Assembly (NCBI GenBank): GCA_003248935.1
Contig: QFQF01000013.1
Coordinates: 1 to 64,000 of the forward strand
Direction of reading: 5' to 3'
Source: Sphingobium sp.
Lineage (GTDB): Bacteria; Pseudomonadota; Alphaproteobacteria; Sphingomonadales; Sphingomonadaceae
DNA: 64,000 nucleotides
Shown: in pieces, positions 51,355 to 59,818 of the stretch
How positions within the stretch are numbered: the stretch's first letter is position 1
Layout of the letters: each line of letters starts with the position of its first letter
Notes under the pieces: model-generated
The model's database searches: none
Seen by the model: the letters and a program-made list of their open reading frames with translations, nothing else
What the model was told of the DNA's origin: nothing
Position numbers and translations under genes: made by a program

Positions 51355-52349
51355 ACGTTAATCTGATCCTGATCGTGGCGCTGGTGACGAGCTTCGTCGT
51401 CCTCGTCGCCTTCGCGTTCGCCGGTCCGTCCGCCAGCAAGGCCAGCAACCGCCGCCTCGCCACCATCCGGGGCAGGCACTCCGATTCCGCCGAGGCGATG
51501 ATGGAGGCGCGCATGCGTCGCGCCATCGCCCATCAGCAGACCGGCAACGACATGAAATGGCTCGTGTCGCTGGTCCCCAACCCGGAAAACCTCGCCAAGC
51601 GCCTGCGCATGACCGGCAAGAAATGGACGGTCGCGCAATATATGACCGTCTGCGCGTTCCTGGGCCTTGCGATCGTCGCGCTGCTGCTGCTGCGCGGCTT
51701 CTCGCCCGTCCTCGCACTCCTGCTCGGCATCGCCGGCGGCCTTGGCCTGCCCCACAAATATGTGAGCGGCGGCATCGCGAAGCGCACGGCGAAGTTCACG
51801 GCCAAGTTCCCGGACGCGCTCGAACTGCTGGTTCGCGGCCTGCGCTCGGGCCTGCCGATCGCCGAGACGCTGGGCGTCGTGGCGAGCGAGATTCCCGGCC
51901 CGGTGGGCGAGGAGTTCCGACTGATCACGGAGCGGATCAAGATCGGCAAGACGATGGAACAGGCCCTCCAGGAAACGGCTGAGCGCATGGGCACGGCCGA
52001 GGTGCAGTTCTTTGTCATCACGCTCGCAATCCAGCGCGAGACCGGCGGCAACCTCGCCGAAACGCTTTCCAACCTCGCGACGGTGCTTCGCCAGCGCGCG
52101 CAGATGAAGCTGAAGATCAAGGCTATGTCATCGGAATCGAAGGCGTCGGCCTACATCATCGGCGTGTTGCCTTTCCTCGTCTTCGGCCTCATCTGCTACA
52201 TCAACTTCGACTATATGAAGCCCTTCTTCACGCCCGATCCCGCGGGTCTGTTCGGCCTTGGCACGATGCAGATCGTCGGCATGGGCGGCATGTGCTGGAT
52301 GGGCATAGGCGCCTTCATCATGGCGCAGATGATCAACTTCGAGATCTGA
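51351..52349 (+). CDS. tadB: Tad inner-membrane platform protein TadB
   Basis: A 332-residue type II secretion F-family protein. One N-terminal membrane helix is followed by a soluble part and a pair of helices (about 100-130). The T2SSF domain contains FPDALELLVRGLRSGLPIAE and FVITLAIQRETGGNLAETLS, with two more helices at the C-terminus. TadB and TadC together form the platform that the CpaF ATPase normally drives. Confidence 0.94.
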   Translation: MNVNLILIVALVTSFVVLVAFAFAGPSASKASNRRLATIRGRHSDSAEAMMEARMRRAIAHQQTGNDMKWLVSLVPNPENLAKRLRMTGKKWTVAQYMTVCAFLGLAIVALLLLRGFSPVLALLLGIAGGLGLPHKYVSGGIAKRTAKFTAKFPDALELLVRGLRSGLPIAETLGVVASEIPGPVGEEFRLITERIKIGKTMEQALQETAERMGTAEVQFFVITLAIQRETGGNLAETLSNLATVLRQRAQMKLKIKAMSSESKASAYIIGVLPFLVFGLICYINFDYMKPFFTPDPAGLFGLGTMQIVGMGGMCWMGIGAFIMAQMINFEI

Positions 52350-52350
52350 C

Positions 52351-53364
52351 ATGGACCAGACCGCACTTTCCCAGGCGATCCCGTCCGGCGGCGCCACCCT
52401 CTTCGGCCTGACCGCCGCCGATGTCGGCACGCTCCTGGCGGCGGCGGCGATGCTGTCCGTCATGATCGCGCTGTACGCCGCGACGACGGTCCGCAACCCG
52501 ATGGCGCGCCGGGTCAAGGCGCTGAACGAACGGCGCGAACAGTTGAAGGCCGGCATCACGGCGTCGACCGCCAAGCGCCGGGCCAAGCTGGTCCAGAAGA
52601 ACCAGACGACCGACCGCATGCGGTCGTTCCTCAGCAGCCTGAAGGTGCTGCAGGACGACCAGTTGAAGGATGTCCAGATCAAACTGGCGCAGGCCGGTAT
52701 CCGGTCGAAGGACTGGGCGGTCGCGGTGATCTTCGCCCGCATGATCATGCCGATCGTCATCGGCGGCGGCGCTGCGCTGTTCCTCTACGCGCTGGGCGGC
52801 ATGCCGGAATGGAGCGCGTTCAAGCGCTTCGGCGTGTTCGCGGGCGCGCTGCTGCTGTCCTACAAGGCACCCGACCTCTTCATCGACAACAAGATCACGA
52901 AGCGTTCCAACGCGATCCGCAAGGGATTGCCCGATGCGCTCGACCTGCTGGTCATCTGCGCGGAGGCGGGCCTGACCGTCGACGCCGCCTTCAACCGCGT
53001 CGCGCGCGAACTCGGGCGCGGCTATCCGGAACTGGGCGACGAGTTTCAGCTGACGGCGATCGAACTCAGCTTCCTCACCGAGCGCCGCATGGCGTTCGAG
53101 AACCTCGCGACGCGCGTGAAACTGGACGCCGTGCGCGGTGTCGTCACCACGATGATCCAGACCGAGAAATACGGCACGCCGCTCGCGTCGGCGCTGCGCG
53201 TGCTGTCGGCCGAATTCCGCAACGAACGCATGATGCGCGCGGAAGAGAAAGCCGCACGCCTGCCCGCGATCATGACCGTGCCCCTGATCCTCTTCATCCT
53301 GCCGGTGCTGTTCGTCGTCATCCTCGGCCCGGCCGCCTGCTCGATCAGCGCCGCCTTCAAATAG
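52351..53364 (+). CDS. tadC: Tad inner-membrane platform protein TadC
   Basis: A 337-residue T2SSF-family protein, partner of TadB. A helix at 20-45, a basic soluble part, a pair of helices near 130-170, and the F domain with GLPDALDLLVICAEAGLTVD and RMAFENLATRVKLDAVRGVV. The C-terminal helix ends the protein. It is one base after the tadB stop and is followed by a strong terminator, so it is the last gene of the operon; no tadD-like TPR gene follows. Confidence 0.94.
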   Translation: MDQTALSQAIPSGGATLFGLTAADVGTLLAAAAMLSVMIALYAATTVRNPMARRVKALNERREQLKAGITASTAKRRAKLVQKNQTTDRMRSFLSSLKVLQDDQLKDVQIKLAQAGIRSKDWAVAVIFARMIMPIVIGGGAALFLYALGGMPEWSAFKRFGVFAGALLLSYKAPDLFIDNKITKRSNAIRKGLPDALDLLVICAEAGLTVDAAFNRVARELGRGYPELGDEFQLTAIELSFLTERRMAFENLATRVKLDAVRGVVTTMIQTEKYGTPLASALRVLSAEFRNERMMRAEEKAARLPAIMTVPLILFILPVLFVVILGPAACSISAAFK

Positions 53365-53386
53365 AGCCCCCACGAAACTGACACGC

Positions 53387-53420
53387 AAAAGCCGGCGGAC
53401 ATTCATCCGCCGGCTTTTTT
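53387..53420. terminator. strong bidirectional intrinsic terminator
   Basis: AAAA, a 9-bp perfect stem (gccggcgga / tccgccggc), a 6-base loop and six Ts. The plus strand ends the Tad operon; the minus strand, with its TTTT, ends the convergent DUF3597 gene. Confidence 0.93.
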
Positions 53421-53439
53421 GTTCAACGGCGTGAGCCCG

Positions 53440-53835
53440 TCAGTCGGTGAGGTCGGCCGGCACTTTGCCGCCGTTCTTCGCCAGTTCGCGCATGACCGCC
53501 TTGTGAAGCCAGATGTTCATCTCCGCGCTGCCATCGAGCGCGCCGGTATAGCCCAGCTCCTTTGCCAGCTCCTTGCGGTTGTCGAGGCTGGAATCGATGT
53601 CCAGCAGCTTCATCAGGTCGACGATCGACGTCTTCCAGTTGAGCGTGCGTCCATCCTTGGCGGCCGTGTCGGTCAATATCTCGACGACGTCGACATCGCT
53701 GATCGCCACGGGTGCGGCAGGAGCTGCGGCCGGAGCAGCAGTTGGCGTGACCGGTGCCGGAGCGGCGGCAACCGTCGGTTCAGGCTCCTTCTTCTTGCCG
53801 AAAATCGCGTCCTTAATCTTGCCGAAGATGCTCAT
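53440..53835 (-). CDS. DUF3597 domain protein
   Basis: A 131-residue soluble protein starting MSIFGKIKDAIFGKKKEPEP after AAGGA; an ATG two codons earlier is too close to that site. An Ala/Pro-rich linker (20-45) leads to the DUF3597 domain (VVEILTDTAAKDGRTLNWKT; SIVDLMKLLDIDSSLDNRKE; LAKELGYTGALDGSAEMNIW). The domain is helical and widespread in proteobacteria; structural work linked it to a LysM-associated context, but no function is established. Confidence 0.9.
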   Translation of the reverse strand: MSIFGKIKDAIFGKKKEPEPTVAAAPAPVTPTAAPAAAPAAPVAISDVDVVEILTDTAAKDGRTLNWKTSIVDLMKLLDIDSSLDNRKELAKELGYTGALDGSAEMNIWLHKAVMRELAKNGGKVPADLTD

Positions 53836-53984
53836 AGTCATTCCTTCCGGTCATCTGGTGGTCCCCCGACTCGCCAGCGGCACCCGATCCTATCAACAAC
53901 TGCAACGGACTCCATGACGGCATCCTGATTCATGTTATGCTGGACCGCCGGTCGAACGGCCCCTTCACGGATTCGGAGGATTTC

Positions 53985-54647
53985 ATGGATATTCAGTCGA
54001 TCATCAACCAGGGCGGCGGCATCGATGCCATCGCCGGACAACTGGGCATCCCCGCCAATGTGGCGCAGTCGGGTGTCGCGGCGCTGCTGCCTGCCGTCAT
54101 GGGCGGGTTCAAGCGCTCGGCCCAAGGCCAGCCGGAAGGGCTGGAAGGCCTGCTCGGCATGATCGGCGGCATGGGCGGCGGCGGCCTGTTCGACAATGTC
54201 GTGGGTGCGCAGCCGACATCGGTCGACACCGGCAACGCCCTGCTCGGCCAGATGTTCGGGTCTAAGGACGGATCGATCGCGGTCGCGCAACATGCGGCGG
54301 CGACGAGCGGGGTCGACAGTTCGATCCTCAAGAAAATGCTGCCGCTGGTCGCCATGCTGGTGGCAGGCGCCATGACGAAGGGCATTGGCGGCGGCGGTCA
54401 GGCAAGCGGGGCCGATGGCGGCCTGGGCGGCCTCCTGGGCGGCATGATGGGCGGTGGGGGCGGCGGTGGCCTGCTCGGCGGCCTTCTGGGCAGCCTGACC
54501 GGAGGCGGACAGGCTGCGAGCCCCGCAGCGGCACCGGCTGGTGGCCTTGGCAGTCTGGGCGGTCTCGCCTCGATGCTGGACCTCGACGGCGACGGCAATC
54601 CACTCGACGACATACTGGGCATGGCGGGCAAGTTCGCCGCGCGCTGA
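53985..54647 (+). CDS. DUF937 (YidB-like) protein
   Basis: A 220-residue protein starting MDIQSIINQGGGIDAIAGQL after a CGGAGGA site. The DUF937 pattern of short helices is clear: GIDAIAGQLGIPANVAQSGV and ALLPAVMGGFKRSA. A Gly-rich middle (GGLLGGMMGGGGGGGLLGGL) and a C-terminal DLDGDGNPLDDILGMAGK, similar to a calcium-binding-like DxDGDG loop, follow. Related YidB proteins have no settled role. A GANTC site (CGGATTCGG) lies just upstream. Confidence 0.85.
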   Translation: MDIQSIINQGGGIDAIAGQLGIPANVAQSGVAALLPAVMGGFKRSAQGQPEGLEGLLGMIGGMGGGGLFDNVVGAQPTSVDTGNALLGQMFGSKDGSIAVAQHAAATSGVDSSILKKMLPLVAMLVAGAMTKGIGGGGQASGADGGLGGLLGGMMGGGGGGGLLGGLLGSLTGGGQAASPAAAPAGGLGSLGGLASMLDLDGDGNPLDDILGMAGKFAAR

Positions 54648-54708
54648 ACCGCGTATATCTGATGAAGACCGGGCGGACGGCGACAGCCGCCTGCCCGGTC
54701 CGAAAGCG

Positions 54709-54969
54709 TCAGGCGGTGCGGCTCTTGACGATGCGATAGAGCCAGAGCAGCAGCACGGCCCCCGCCGTGGCGATCAGGATATTCAGGATATTCCCGCCGC
54801 TGCCCAAACCGATTGCGGTGCTGATGAAGCCGCCGACGACGCCACCGGCGATGCCGATCAGGATGGTGACGATAATGCCGCCCGGATCCTTGCCCGGCAT
54901 GATCCACTTCGCCAGCACACCCGCGATTAGGCCGACGACAATCCAACCCAGAATTCCATATTCCATCAT
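54709..54969 (-). CDS. GlsB/YeaQ/YmgE family membrane protein
   Basis: An 86-residue protein of the transglycosylase-associated family. Three Gly-rich membrane helices are evident: GILGWIVVGLIAGVLAKWIM, then PGGIIVTILIGIAGGVVGGF, and GNILNILIATAGAVLLLWLY. WIMPGKDPGG between helix 1 and 2 is the family mark. Members are often stress-induced; the biochemical role is unknown. Two consecutive ATGs open the gene (54969 or 54966). Confidence 0.9.
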   Translation of the reverse strand: MMEYGILGWIVVGLIAGVLAKWIMPGKDPGGIIVTILIGIAGGVVGGFISTAIGLGSGGNILNILIATAGAVLLLWLYRIVKSRTA

Positions 54970-55024
54970 GTTTCTCCTGTCCTGAGCCTTCTTCCCCACT
55001 CTTCCTTCCCCGACATTCCTCAAT

Positions 55025-55663
55025 TCATGGCGGACGCATAGCGCCGGAAGCGCCATTGACGGTTTCGGGCGCAGCCGACGAGAGGCTGCCCCGCACACGC
55101 CGCCACAATCGCCGCAACACGAGCAGCGCGGCGAGAGTCAGGACCAGGATAAGGATGGCGATCACCACGGCGGCGACCGGATTGGCGAGGGCGAGAAACA
55201 ACAGCGAGCCTGTGGTCGCATCCTCGGCCAGGGAAACGGCGACGTTGCTGACGGGCTCCGGGCTCGTGTTGACGACTGCCCGCGTCCCCGCCTTCGCCCC
55301 GTGCGTGAGCAATGCGGCGCTGCCGCCCAGCAGCAGGCTCACGATCTGCCACGCCGGATCCTGCGCATCGACGATCGCCAACGCCAGCAGCGCGCCACCG
55401 ACCGGCCGCACCAGCGTGTGCACACTGTCCCAGATGGAATCCAGCCACATGACCTTGTCGGCCAGAAATTCGGCGATCAGGCCCACGCCCGCCACCCCGA
55501 TCACCCACGGATTGGCCAGCACCGAGAGAGCATGCAGATGTTCGGGAAGCGGCAGCCAGCCCGTCCGCATCGCCAGGCCGGTCGCGAAAACGCAGAGGTA
55601 CAGCCGCCACCCGGACAGCAGACTGATGCTGCTTGCCAACCCGATCAGACCGAAGGCGTCCAT
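55025..55663 (-). CDS. DUF4126 membrane protein
   Basis: A 212-residue polytopic protein of about five helices. LIGLASSISLLSGWRLYLCV at the start and LADKVMWLDSIWDSVHTLVR near residue 65 are typical of DUF4126. GALLALAIVDAQDPAWQI and the repeated LGGSAALLTHGAKAGTRAVV follow, and the charged C-terminus is cytoplasmic. No function is known. It may be co-transcribed with the YeaQ-like gene. Confidence 0.85.
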   Translation of the reverse strand: MDAFGLIGLASSISLLSGWRLYLCVFATGLAMRTGWLPLPEHLHALSVLANPWVIGVAGVGLIAEFLADKVMWLDSIWDSVHTLVRPVGGALLALAIVDAQDPAWQIVSLLLGGSAALLTHGAKAGTRAVVNTSPEPVSNVAVSLAEDATTGSLLFLALANPVAAVVIAILILVLTLAALLVLRRLWRRVRGSLSSAAPETVNGASGAMRPP

Positions 55664-55783
55664 GCATGCCCCCCTGACAAGGTCATGCTATCGCATCGCC
55701 GGTCACTCCGCCAGCGCAACGATGACTTTCAACCGGAGTGGGCGCGTATTTCCCCGCGCCCCGTCATTCCCGCAGGTTTTGCG

Positions 55784-56476
55784 TCATTCCGAGAGAATGA
55801 AATCCACACCCGCCATCGCGTGGATCGACGTACAGTCATAGATCGGCAGCACGTTCGCGCGCACGTCCACAATCATTTCCAGTTCCGTGCAAGCGAGGAT
55901 GGCGGCCTGCACATCCTCCTTGGCGATGTCGGTCAGTTCCGACTTCATGTAGCGCTCGGAATCCCGCGAGATCTTGCCCACCACCAGTTCATCATAGACG
56001 ATGCGGTCGATCCGCTCGGCCAGTTCCATGTCAGGCGGAATGAGCGAGATGCCGTGGCCCACCAGGCGCTGGCGATAGAATTTCTCGGTCATCACGTTGC
56101 GGGTGCCGATCAGCGCCGCGGACTTGATCCCGTCTGCCTTCATCCGCTCGCCCACGACGTCGGCGATATGGATCACCGGCACCTTCACCGCCTCCGCGAC
56201 GCGATCATAGATCCGGTGCATCGAATTGGCGCCGATCAGCAGCGCCTCGGCGCCCGCCGCCTCCAGCCGCATGGCCGCGCCCAGCAGCTGGCTCGACGCG
56301 CAATCCCAGTCGTCCTGCGAGGTACAGCGCGCGACGTCGGCGAAATCGAGGCTTTCGATCAGCAAGGGCGCGCTGTGAAAGCCCCCCTTTGCCTGCGCGA
56401 CGGCCCGGTTGATGATCTCGTAATAGCGGGCGGTGGACGTCCAGCTGAGACCACCAATCAAACCGATCTTCTTCAT
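55784..56476 (-). CDS. Asp/Glu racemase-family protein lacking the first catalytic residue
   Basis: A 230-residue member of the Asp/Glu/hydantoin racemase superfamily (YgeA-like). IGLIGGLSWTSTARYYEIIN is the usual start, and ILACTELEMIV near residue 195 keeps the second catalytic Cys. The first site normally reads CNTxH or TNTMH; here it is GANSMH, so Cys/Thr is replaced by Ala. A two-base racemase would be impaired. It could act as a one-sided enzyme or a binding protein. Confidence 0.82.
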   Translation of the reverse strand: MKKIGLIGGLSWTSTARYYEIINRAVAQAKGGFHSAPLLIESLDFADVARCTSQDDWDCASSQLLGAAMRLEAAGAEALLIGANSMHRIYDRVAEAVKVPVIHIADVVGERMKADGIKSAALIGTRNVMTEKFYRQRLVGHGISLIPPDMELAERIDRIVYDELVVGKISRDSERYMKSELTDIAKEDVQAAILACTELEMIVDVRANVLPIYDCTSIHAMAGVDFILSE

Positions 56477-56593
56477 GCCTGCCCTTCAACCAAGAAAAAC
56501 CCGTTCGCCCTGAACCGGTCGAGGATGCAGGACGCATCCCCCAACCGGCTCAGCCCGAACGGGCTGGATGCCCTTAGTTAAACAGAGTGGCCC

Positions 56594-58036
56594 CTAGTGT
56601 GCCAGCCCCTTGACGATTTCCTCGACCATCTTCTTGGCGTCGGCGAGGAGCATCATGGTGTTGTCCATGTAGAACACCTCGTTGTCGACACCGGCATAGC
56701 CGGCCCCGCCCATCGAGCGCTTCACGAACAGCACGGTCTTGGCATTGGCGACGTCGAGGATCGGCATGCCGTAGATCGGCGACGACTTGTCGGTCTTGGC
56801 CGCCGGGTTCGTCACGTCGTTGGCGCCGATGACGAAGGCGACGTCCGCCTGCGCGAACTCCGAGTTGATGTCCTCCAGCTCGAACACCTCGTCATAGGGC
56901 ACGTTCGCCTCCGCCAGCAGCACGTTCATGTGCCCGGGCATGCGGCCGGCGACCGGATGGATGGCGTATTTGACCGACACGCCCTCCTTCTTGAGCAGGT
57001 CCGCCATCTCGCGCAGCGCGTGCTGCGCCTGGCTGACGGCCATGCCGTAGCCCGGCACGATGATCACGCTGTCGGCCTGCTTCATCAGGAACGCCGCGTC
57101 GTCGGCAGAGCCGCGCTTGTACGCGCGGTCGACCGCCGCACCACCGCCGCCGCCGGATGCCCCCGCATCGGCGCCGAAGCCGCCCGCAATGACGCTGAGG
57201 AAGCTGCGGTTCATCGCCTTGCACATGATGTAGCTGAGGATCGCGCCCGACGAGCCGACCAGCGCGCCGGTGATGATCATCGCGCTGTTGCCCAGCGTGA
57301 AGCCCATCGCGGCGGCGGCCCAGCCCGAATAACTGTTCAGCATCGACACGACGACCGGCATGTCCGCGCCGCCGATCGGGATGATCAGCAGGAAGCCGAT
57401 GGCAAAGCTCAACGCGATGACCGTCCAGAACAGCCAGGGCGCGTCCGTCGTCGGCGCAGGCATCACATAGAGCCAGCCGATCAGGCCGACGATGGCGAGC
57501 AGCGTGCCGAGGTTGATGACATGGCGGCCGGGCAGCATGATCGGCTTGCCCGACATGTTGCCATTGAGCTTCAGGAACGCGATGACGGACCCGGAGAAGG
57601 TGATGGCGCCGATGGCGACGCCCAGCCCCATCTCGATCCGGCTGGCATTGTGGATCTGCTGCGTCACCTCGTCGAGAATGCCGAACGCGCCCGGGTTCAT
57701 GTAGGCAGCGGCGCCGACCAGCACCGCGGCCAGACCGACGAGGCTGTGGAACGCGGCGACGAGCTGCGGCATCGCCGTCATCGCGATCTTGCGCGCGGTG
57801 ATGAAGCCGATGACGCCGCCGATCGCGATCGCGCCGATGATCTCCGGCAGGTTGGCGATATCGTGCGTGTAGAGCGTGACGGCGATGGCGATCGCCATGC
57901 CGATCATGCCGTAGCGGTTGCCCGCGCGGCTCGTCGCGGGACTGGAAAGGCCACGCAGCGCCAGGATGAAGAGGACGCCCGAGATCAGATAGGCGAGCGC
58001 CACGAAAGGCGGGACCGAAGCGATTGCCTCATGCAT
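56594..58036 (-). CDS. pntB: NAD(P) transhydrogenase subunit beta
   Basis: Part of the proton-translocating transhydrogenase that makes NADPH from NADH at the cost of the proton gradient. The 480-residue product starts MHEAIASVPPFVALAYLISG and has about nine membrane helices, then the NADP(H)-binding domain III (VIIVPGYGMAVSQAQHALRE; VKYAIHPVAGRMPGHMNVLL; DVAFVIGANDVTNPAAKTDK). The ATG overlaps the pntA2 stop. A longer upstream frame is a shadow. Confidence 0.97.
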   Translation of the reverse strand: MHEAIASVPPFVALAYLISGVLFILALRGLSSPATSRAGNRYGMIGMAIAIAVTLYTHDIANLPEIIGAIAIGGVIGFITARKIAMTAMPQLVAAFHSLVGLAAVLVGAAAYMNPGAFGILDEVTQQIHNASRIEMGLGVAIGAITFSGSVIAFLKLNGNMSGKPIMLPGRHVINLGTLLAIVGLIGWLYVMPAPTTDAPWLFWTVIALSFAIGFLLIIPIGGADMPVVVSMLNSYSGWAAAAMGFTLGNSAMIITGALVGSSGAILSYIMCKAMNRSFLSVIAGGFGADAGASGGGGGAAVDRAYKRGSADDAAFLMKQADSVIIVPGYGMAVSQAQHALREMADLLKKEGVSVKYAIHPVAGRMPGHMNVLLAEANVPYDEVFELEDINSEFAQADVAFVIGANDVTNPAAKTDKSSPIYGMPILDVANAKTVLFVKRSMGGAGYAGVDNEVFYMDNTMMLLADAKKMVEEIVKGLAH

Positions 58037-58323
58037 CACTTGCGCTCCTTCTTCTTGTACATCGCCAGCATGCGCTCGGTCACGGCGAAGCCGCCGAAGA
58101 TGTTGACCGATGCCAGCACGACGGCGGCGAGACCCAGATATTTGGCGACCGCGCTCGTCCCCGCTTCCGCCGAAGCGACGAGCGCGCCGACGATGATGAC
58201 GGACGAGATGGCGTTGGTGACGGCCATCAGCGGCGTATGCAGGGCCGGCGTCACCGACCAGACGACATAATAGCCGACGAAGCATGCCAGCACGAAAATC
58301 GACAGGATGGAAATGAAGTCCAT
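58036..58323 (-). CDS. pntA2: NAD(P) transhydrogenase subunit alpha, membrane part
   Basis: A 95-residue subunit (PntAB, also called part 2) with three membrane helices. MDFISILSIFVLACFVGYYV opens it; VVWSVTPALHTPLMAVTNAI is the family signature; FGGFAVTERMLAMYKKKERK ends it. In bacteria with split subunits it pairs with PntA1 and PntB. The start with best context is ATG at 58323. Confidence 0.96.
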   Translation of the reverse strand: MDFISILSIFVLACFVGYYVVWSVTPALHTPLMAVTNAISSVIIVGALVASAEAGTSAVAKYLGLAAVVLASVNIFGGFAVTERMLAMYKKKERK

Positions 58324-58392
58324 CGTTCCTACTCCCCTTTCGTCCCGCGCAAAGGCATGGGACGCCGCCGCCACGCCGGACGGCTGTCCTAC

Positions 58393-59514
58393 CTAGCCGA
58401 GCAGCCGCTCGTTCACGACCTTGCCGCCCTGCGTCAGGCGAATGGCATTGCCGATCTCCTCATCCAGCACCGGCGCGTTCTTCTCCTTGTCCCAGAAGGC
58501 GGAGAGGAAATTGTAGAGGTTGCGCGCGAACAGGGCCGACGTATCGGCGGCAAGCCGCGAGGGCACGTTCCGGTGCCCGACGATCTTCACGCCATGCTTC
58601 TCGACGATCTCTCCGGCGACCGCGCCCTCGACATTGCCGCCCTGCTCGACCGCGAGGTCGACGATGACGCTGCCCGGCTTCATGGAGGCGATCTGCGCGT
58701 CGCTGATCAGGCGCGGCGCAGGGCGCCCGGGGATCAGCGCGGTGGTGATGACGATATCCTGCTTGGCGATGTGACTGGACACGAGCGCGGCCTGCGCCGC
58801 CTTGTACTCGTCCGACATCTCGGTGGCATAGCCGCCGCTGCCCTCGCCCTCGATGCCCTTCACGTCCTCGACGAAGACCGCCTTGGCGCCCAGCGATTCG
58901 ATCTGCTCCTTCGTCGCGGAGCGGACGTCCGTTGCGGACACCTGCGCGCCCAGGCGCCGGGCGGTGGCGATCGCCTGCAATCCCGCGACGCCGACGCCCA
59001 TAATGAAGACGCGCGCGGCCGACACGGTGCCCGCCGCCGTCATCATCATCGGGAACGCCTTGCCATATTCGGCGGCGGCATCAAGGACGGCCTTGTACCC
59101 CGACAGGTTGGACTGCGAGGAGAGGATGTCCATCGACTGCGCGCGCGTGATGCGCGGCATGAACTCCATCGCCAGCGCCTCAAGCCCGGCGGCGGCATAG
59201 CCGTCGACGCGTGTGCGCTCGCCGAACGGATTGAATGCGGCCGCGACCAGCGCGCCCGGCGCAGCGCCTGCCAGCGTGCTGGCATCGGGCGCCTGAATGC
59301 CCAGGACGATGGCCGCGCCCTGCACCGTTGCGGCGCGATCGCCGATCGTCGCGCCGGCGGCGGCATAATCGGCATCGGCGACGGACGCCTGAACCCCCGC
59401 CTCCGACTCGACCGCCACCTGCGCGCCGAGCGCGATGAATTTCTTCACCGTCTCCGGAGACGCGGCGACACGGCGCTCGCCAGGGGCAAGCTCCTTCACA
59501 ACAGCTATTTTCAT
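58393..59514 (-). CDS. pntA1: NAD(P) transhydrogenase subunit alpha, NAD-binding part
   Basis: The soluble NAD(H)-binding domain I. The 373-residue product has MKIAVVKELAPGERRVAASP (the conserved PntA start), the Rossmann motif GVGVAGLQAIATARRLGAQV, and ATDVRSATKEQIESLGAKAV. Its C-terminus ends before any membrane helix, as expected for the three-gene split form. It lies 69 bp upstream of pntA2 and 25 bp downstream of the oxidase subunit IV gene. Confidence 0.96.
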   Translation of the reverse strand: MKIAVVKELAPGERRVAASPETVKKFIALGAQVAVESEAGVQASVADADYAAAGATIGDRAATVQGAAIVLGIQAPDASTLAGAAPGALVAAAFNPFGERTRVDGYAAAGLEALAMEFMPRITRAQSMDILSSQSNLSGYKAVLDAAAEYGKAFPMMMTAAGTVSAARVFIMGVGVAGLQAIATARRLGAQVSATDVRSATKEQIESLGAKAVFVEDVKGIEGEGSGGYATEMSDEYKAAQAALVSSHIAKQDIVITTALIPGRPAPRLISDAQIASMKPGSVIVDLAVEQGGNVEGAVAGEIVEKHGVKIVGHRNVPSRLAADTSALFARNLYNFLSAFWDKEKNAPVLDEEIGNAIRLTQGGKVVNERLLG

Positions 59515-59539
59515 GAAATCCTCCCCCGCACGATCACGT

Positions 59540-59665
59540 TCAGGACGCGATCAGCAGCACCACGAGCGCTCCGAGGGCGAAGCTGGCAACCGTACCCCAT
59601 TTCACGAACGCAACGAACCCGGAATAGGTCTCGTTCGCGCTTTTCATATCGGTGTGCGACGCCAT
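59540..59665 (-). CDS. aa3-type cytochrome c oxidase subunit IV
   Basis: A 41-residue single-helix protein, MASHTDMKSANETYSGFVAF then VKWGTVASFALGALVVLLIAS. The family pattern is a polar N-terminus with ETYxxFxxxxKxG and one membrane helix. This subunit attaches to the aa3 oxidase in alphaproteobacteria and is often found beside pntA in sphingomonads. A GAGGGG site lies upstream. Confidence 0.9.
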   Translation of the reverse strand: MASHTDMKSANETYSGFVAFVKWGTVASFALGALVVLLIAS

Positions 59666-59818
59666 GCCGTGTTTCCCCTCACATATGCAGTTGCAGCCCT
59701 CTTAGAAGCAACATCCGGTCCCCTCAAGCCCGATTGCGGCAAAGAAATGCCTTTCGATTAAGCCGGTCTTTACTCTGACCCGCTAAGCCTGTCCCCCATC
59801 GGGACTATTGGGGGTTTG

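Noticed and set aside
53937..53984. Upstream in-frame start for the DUF937 gene
   Set aside because: The ATG at 53985 has a good CGGAGGA site, and the family domain starts right there.
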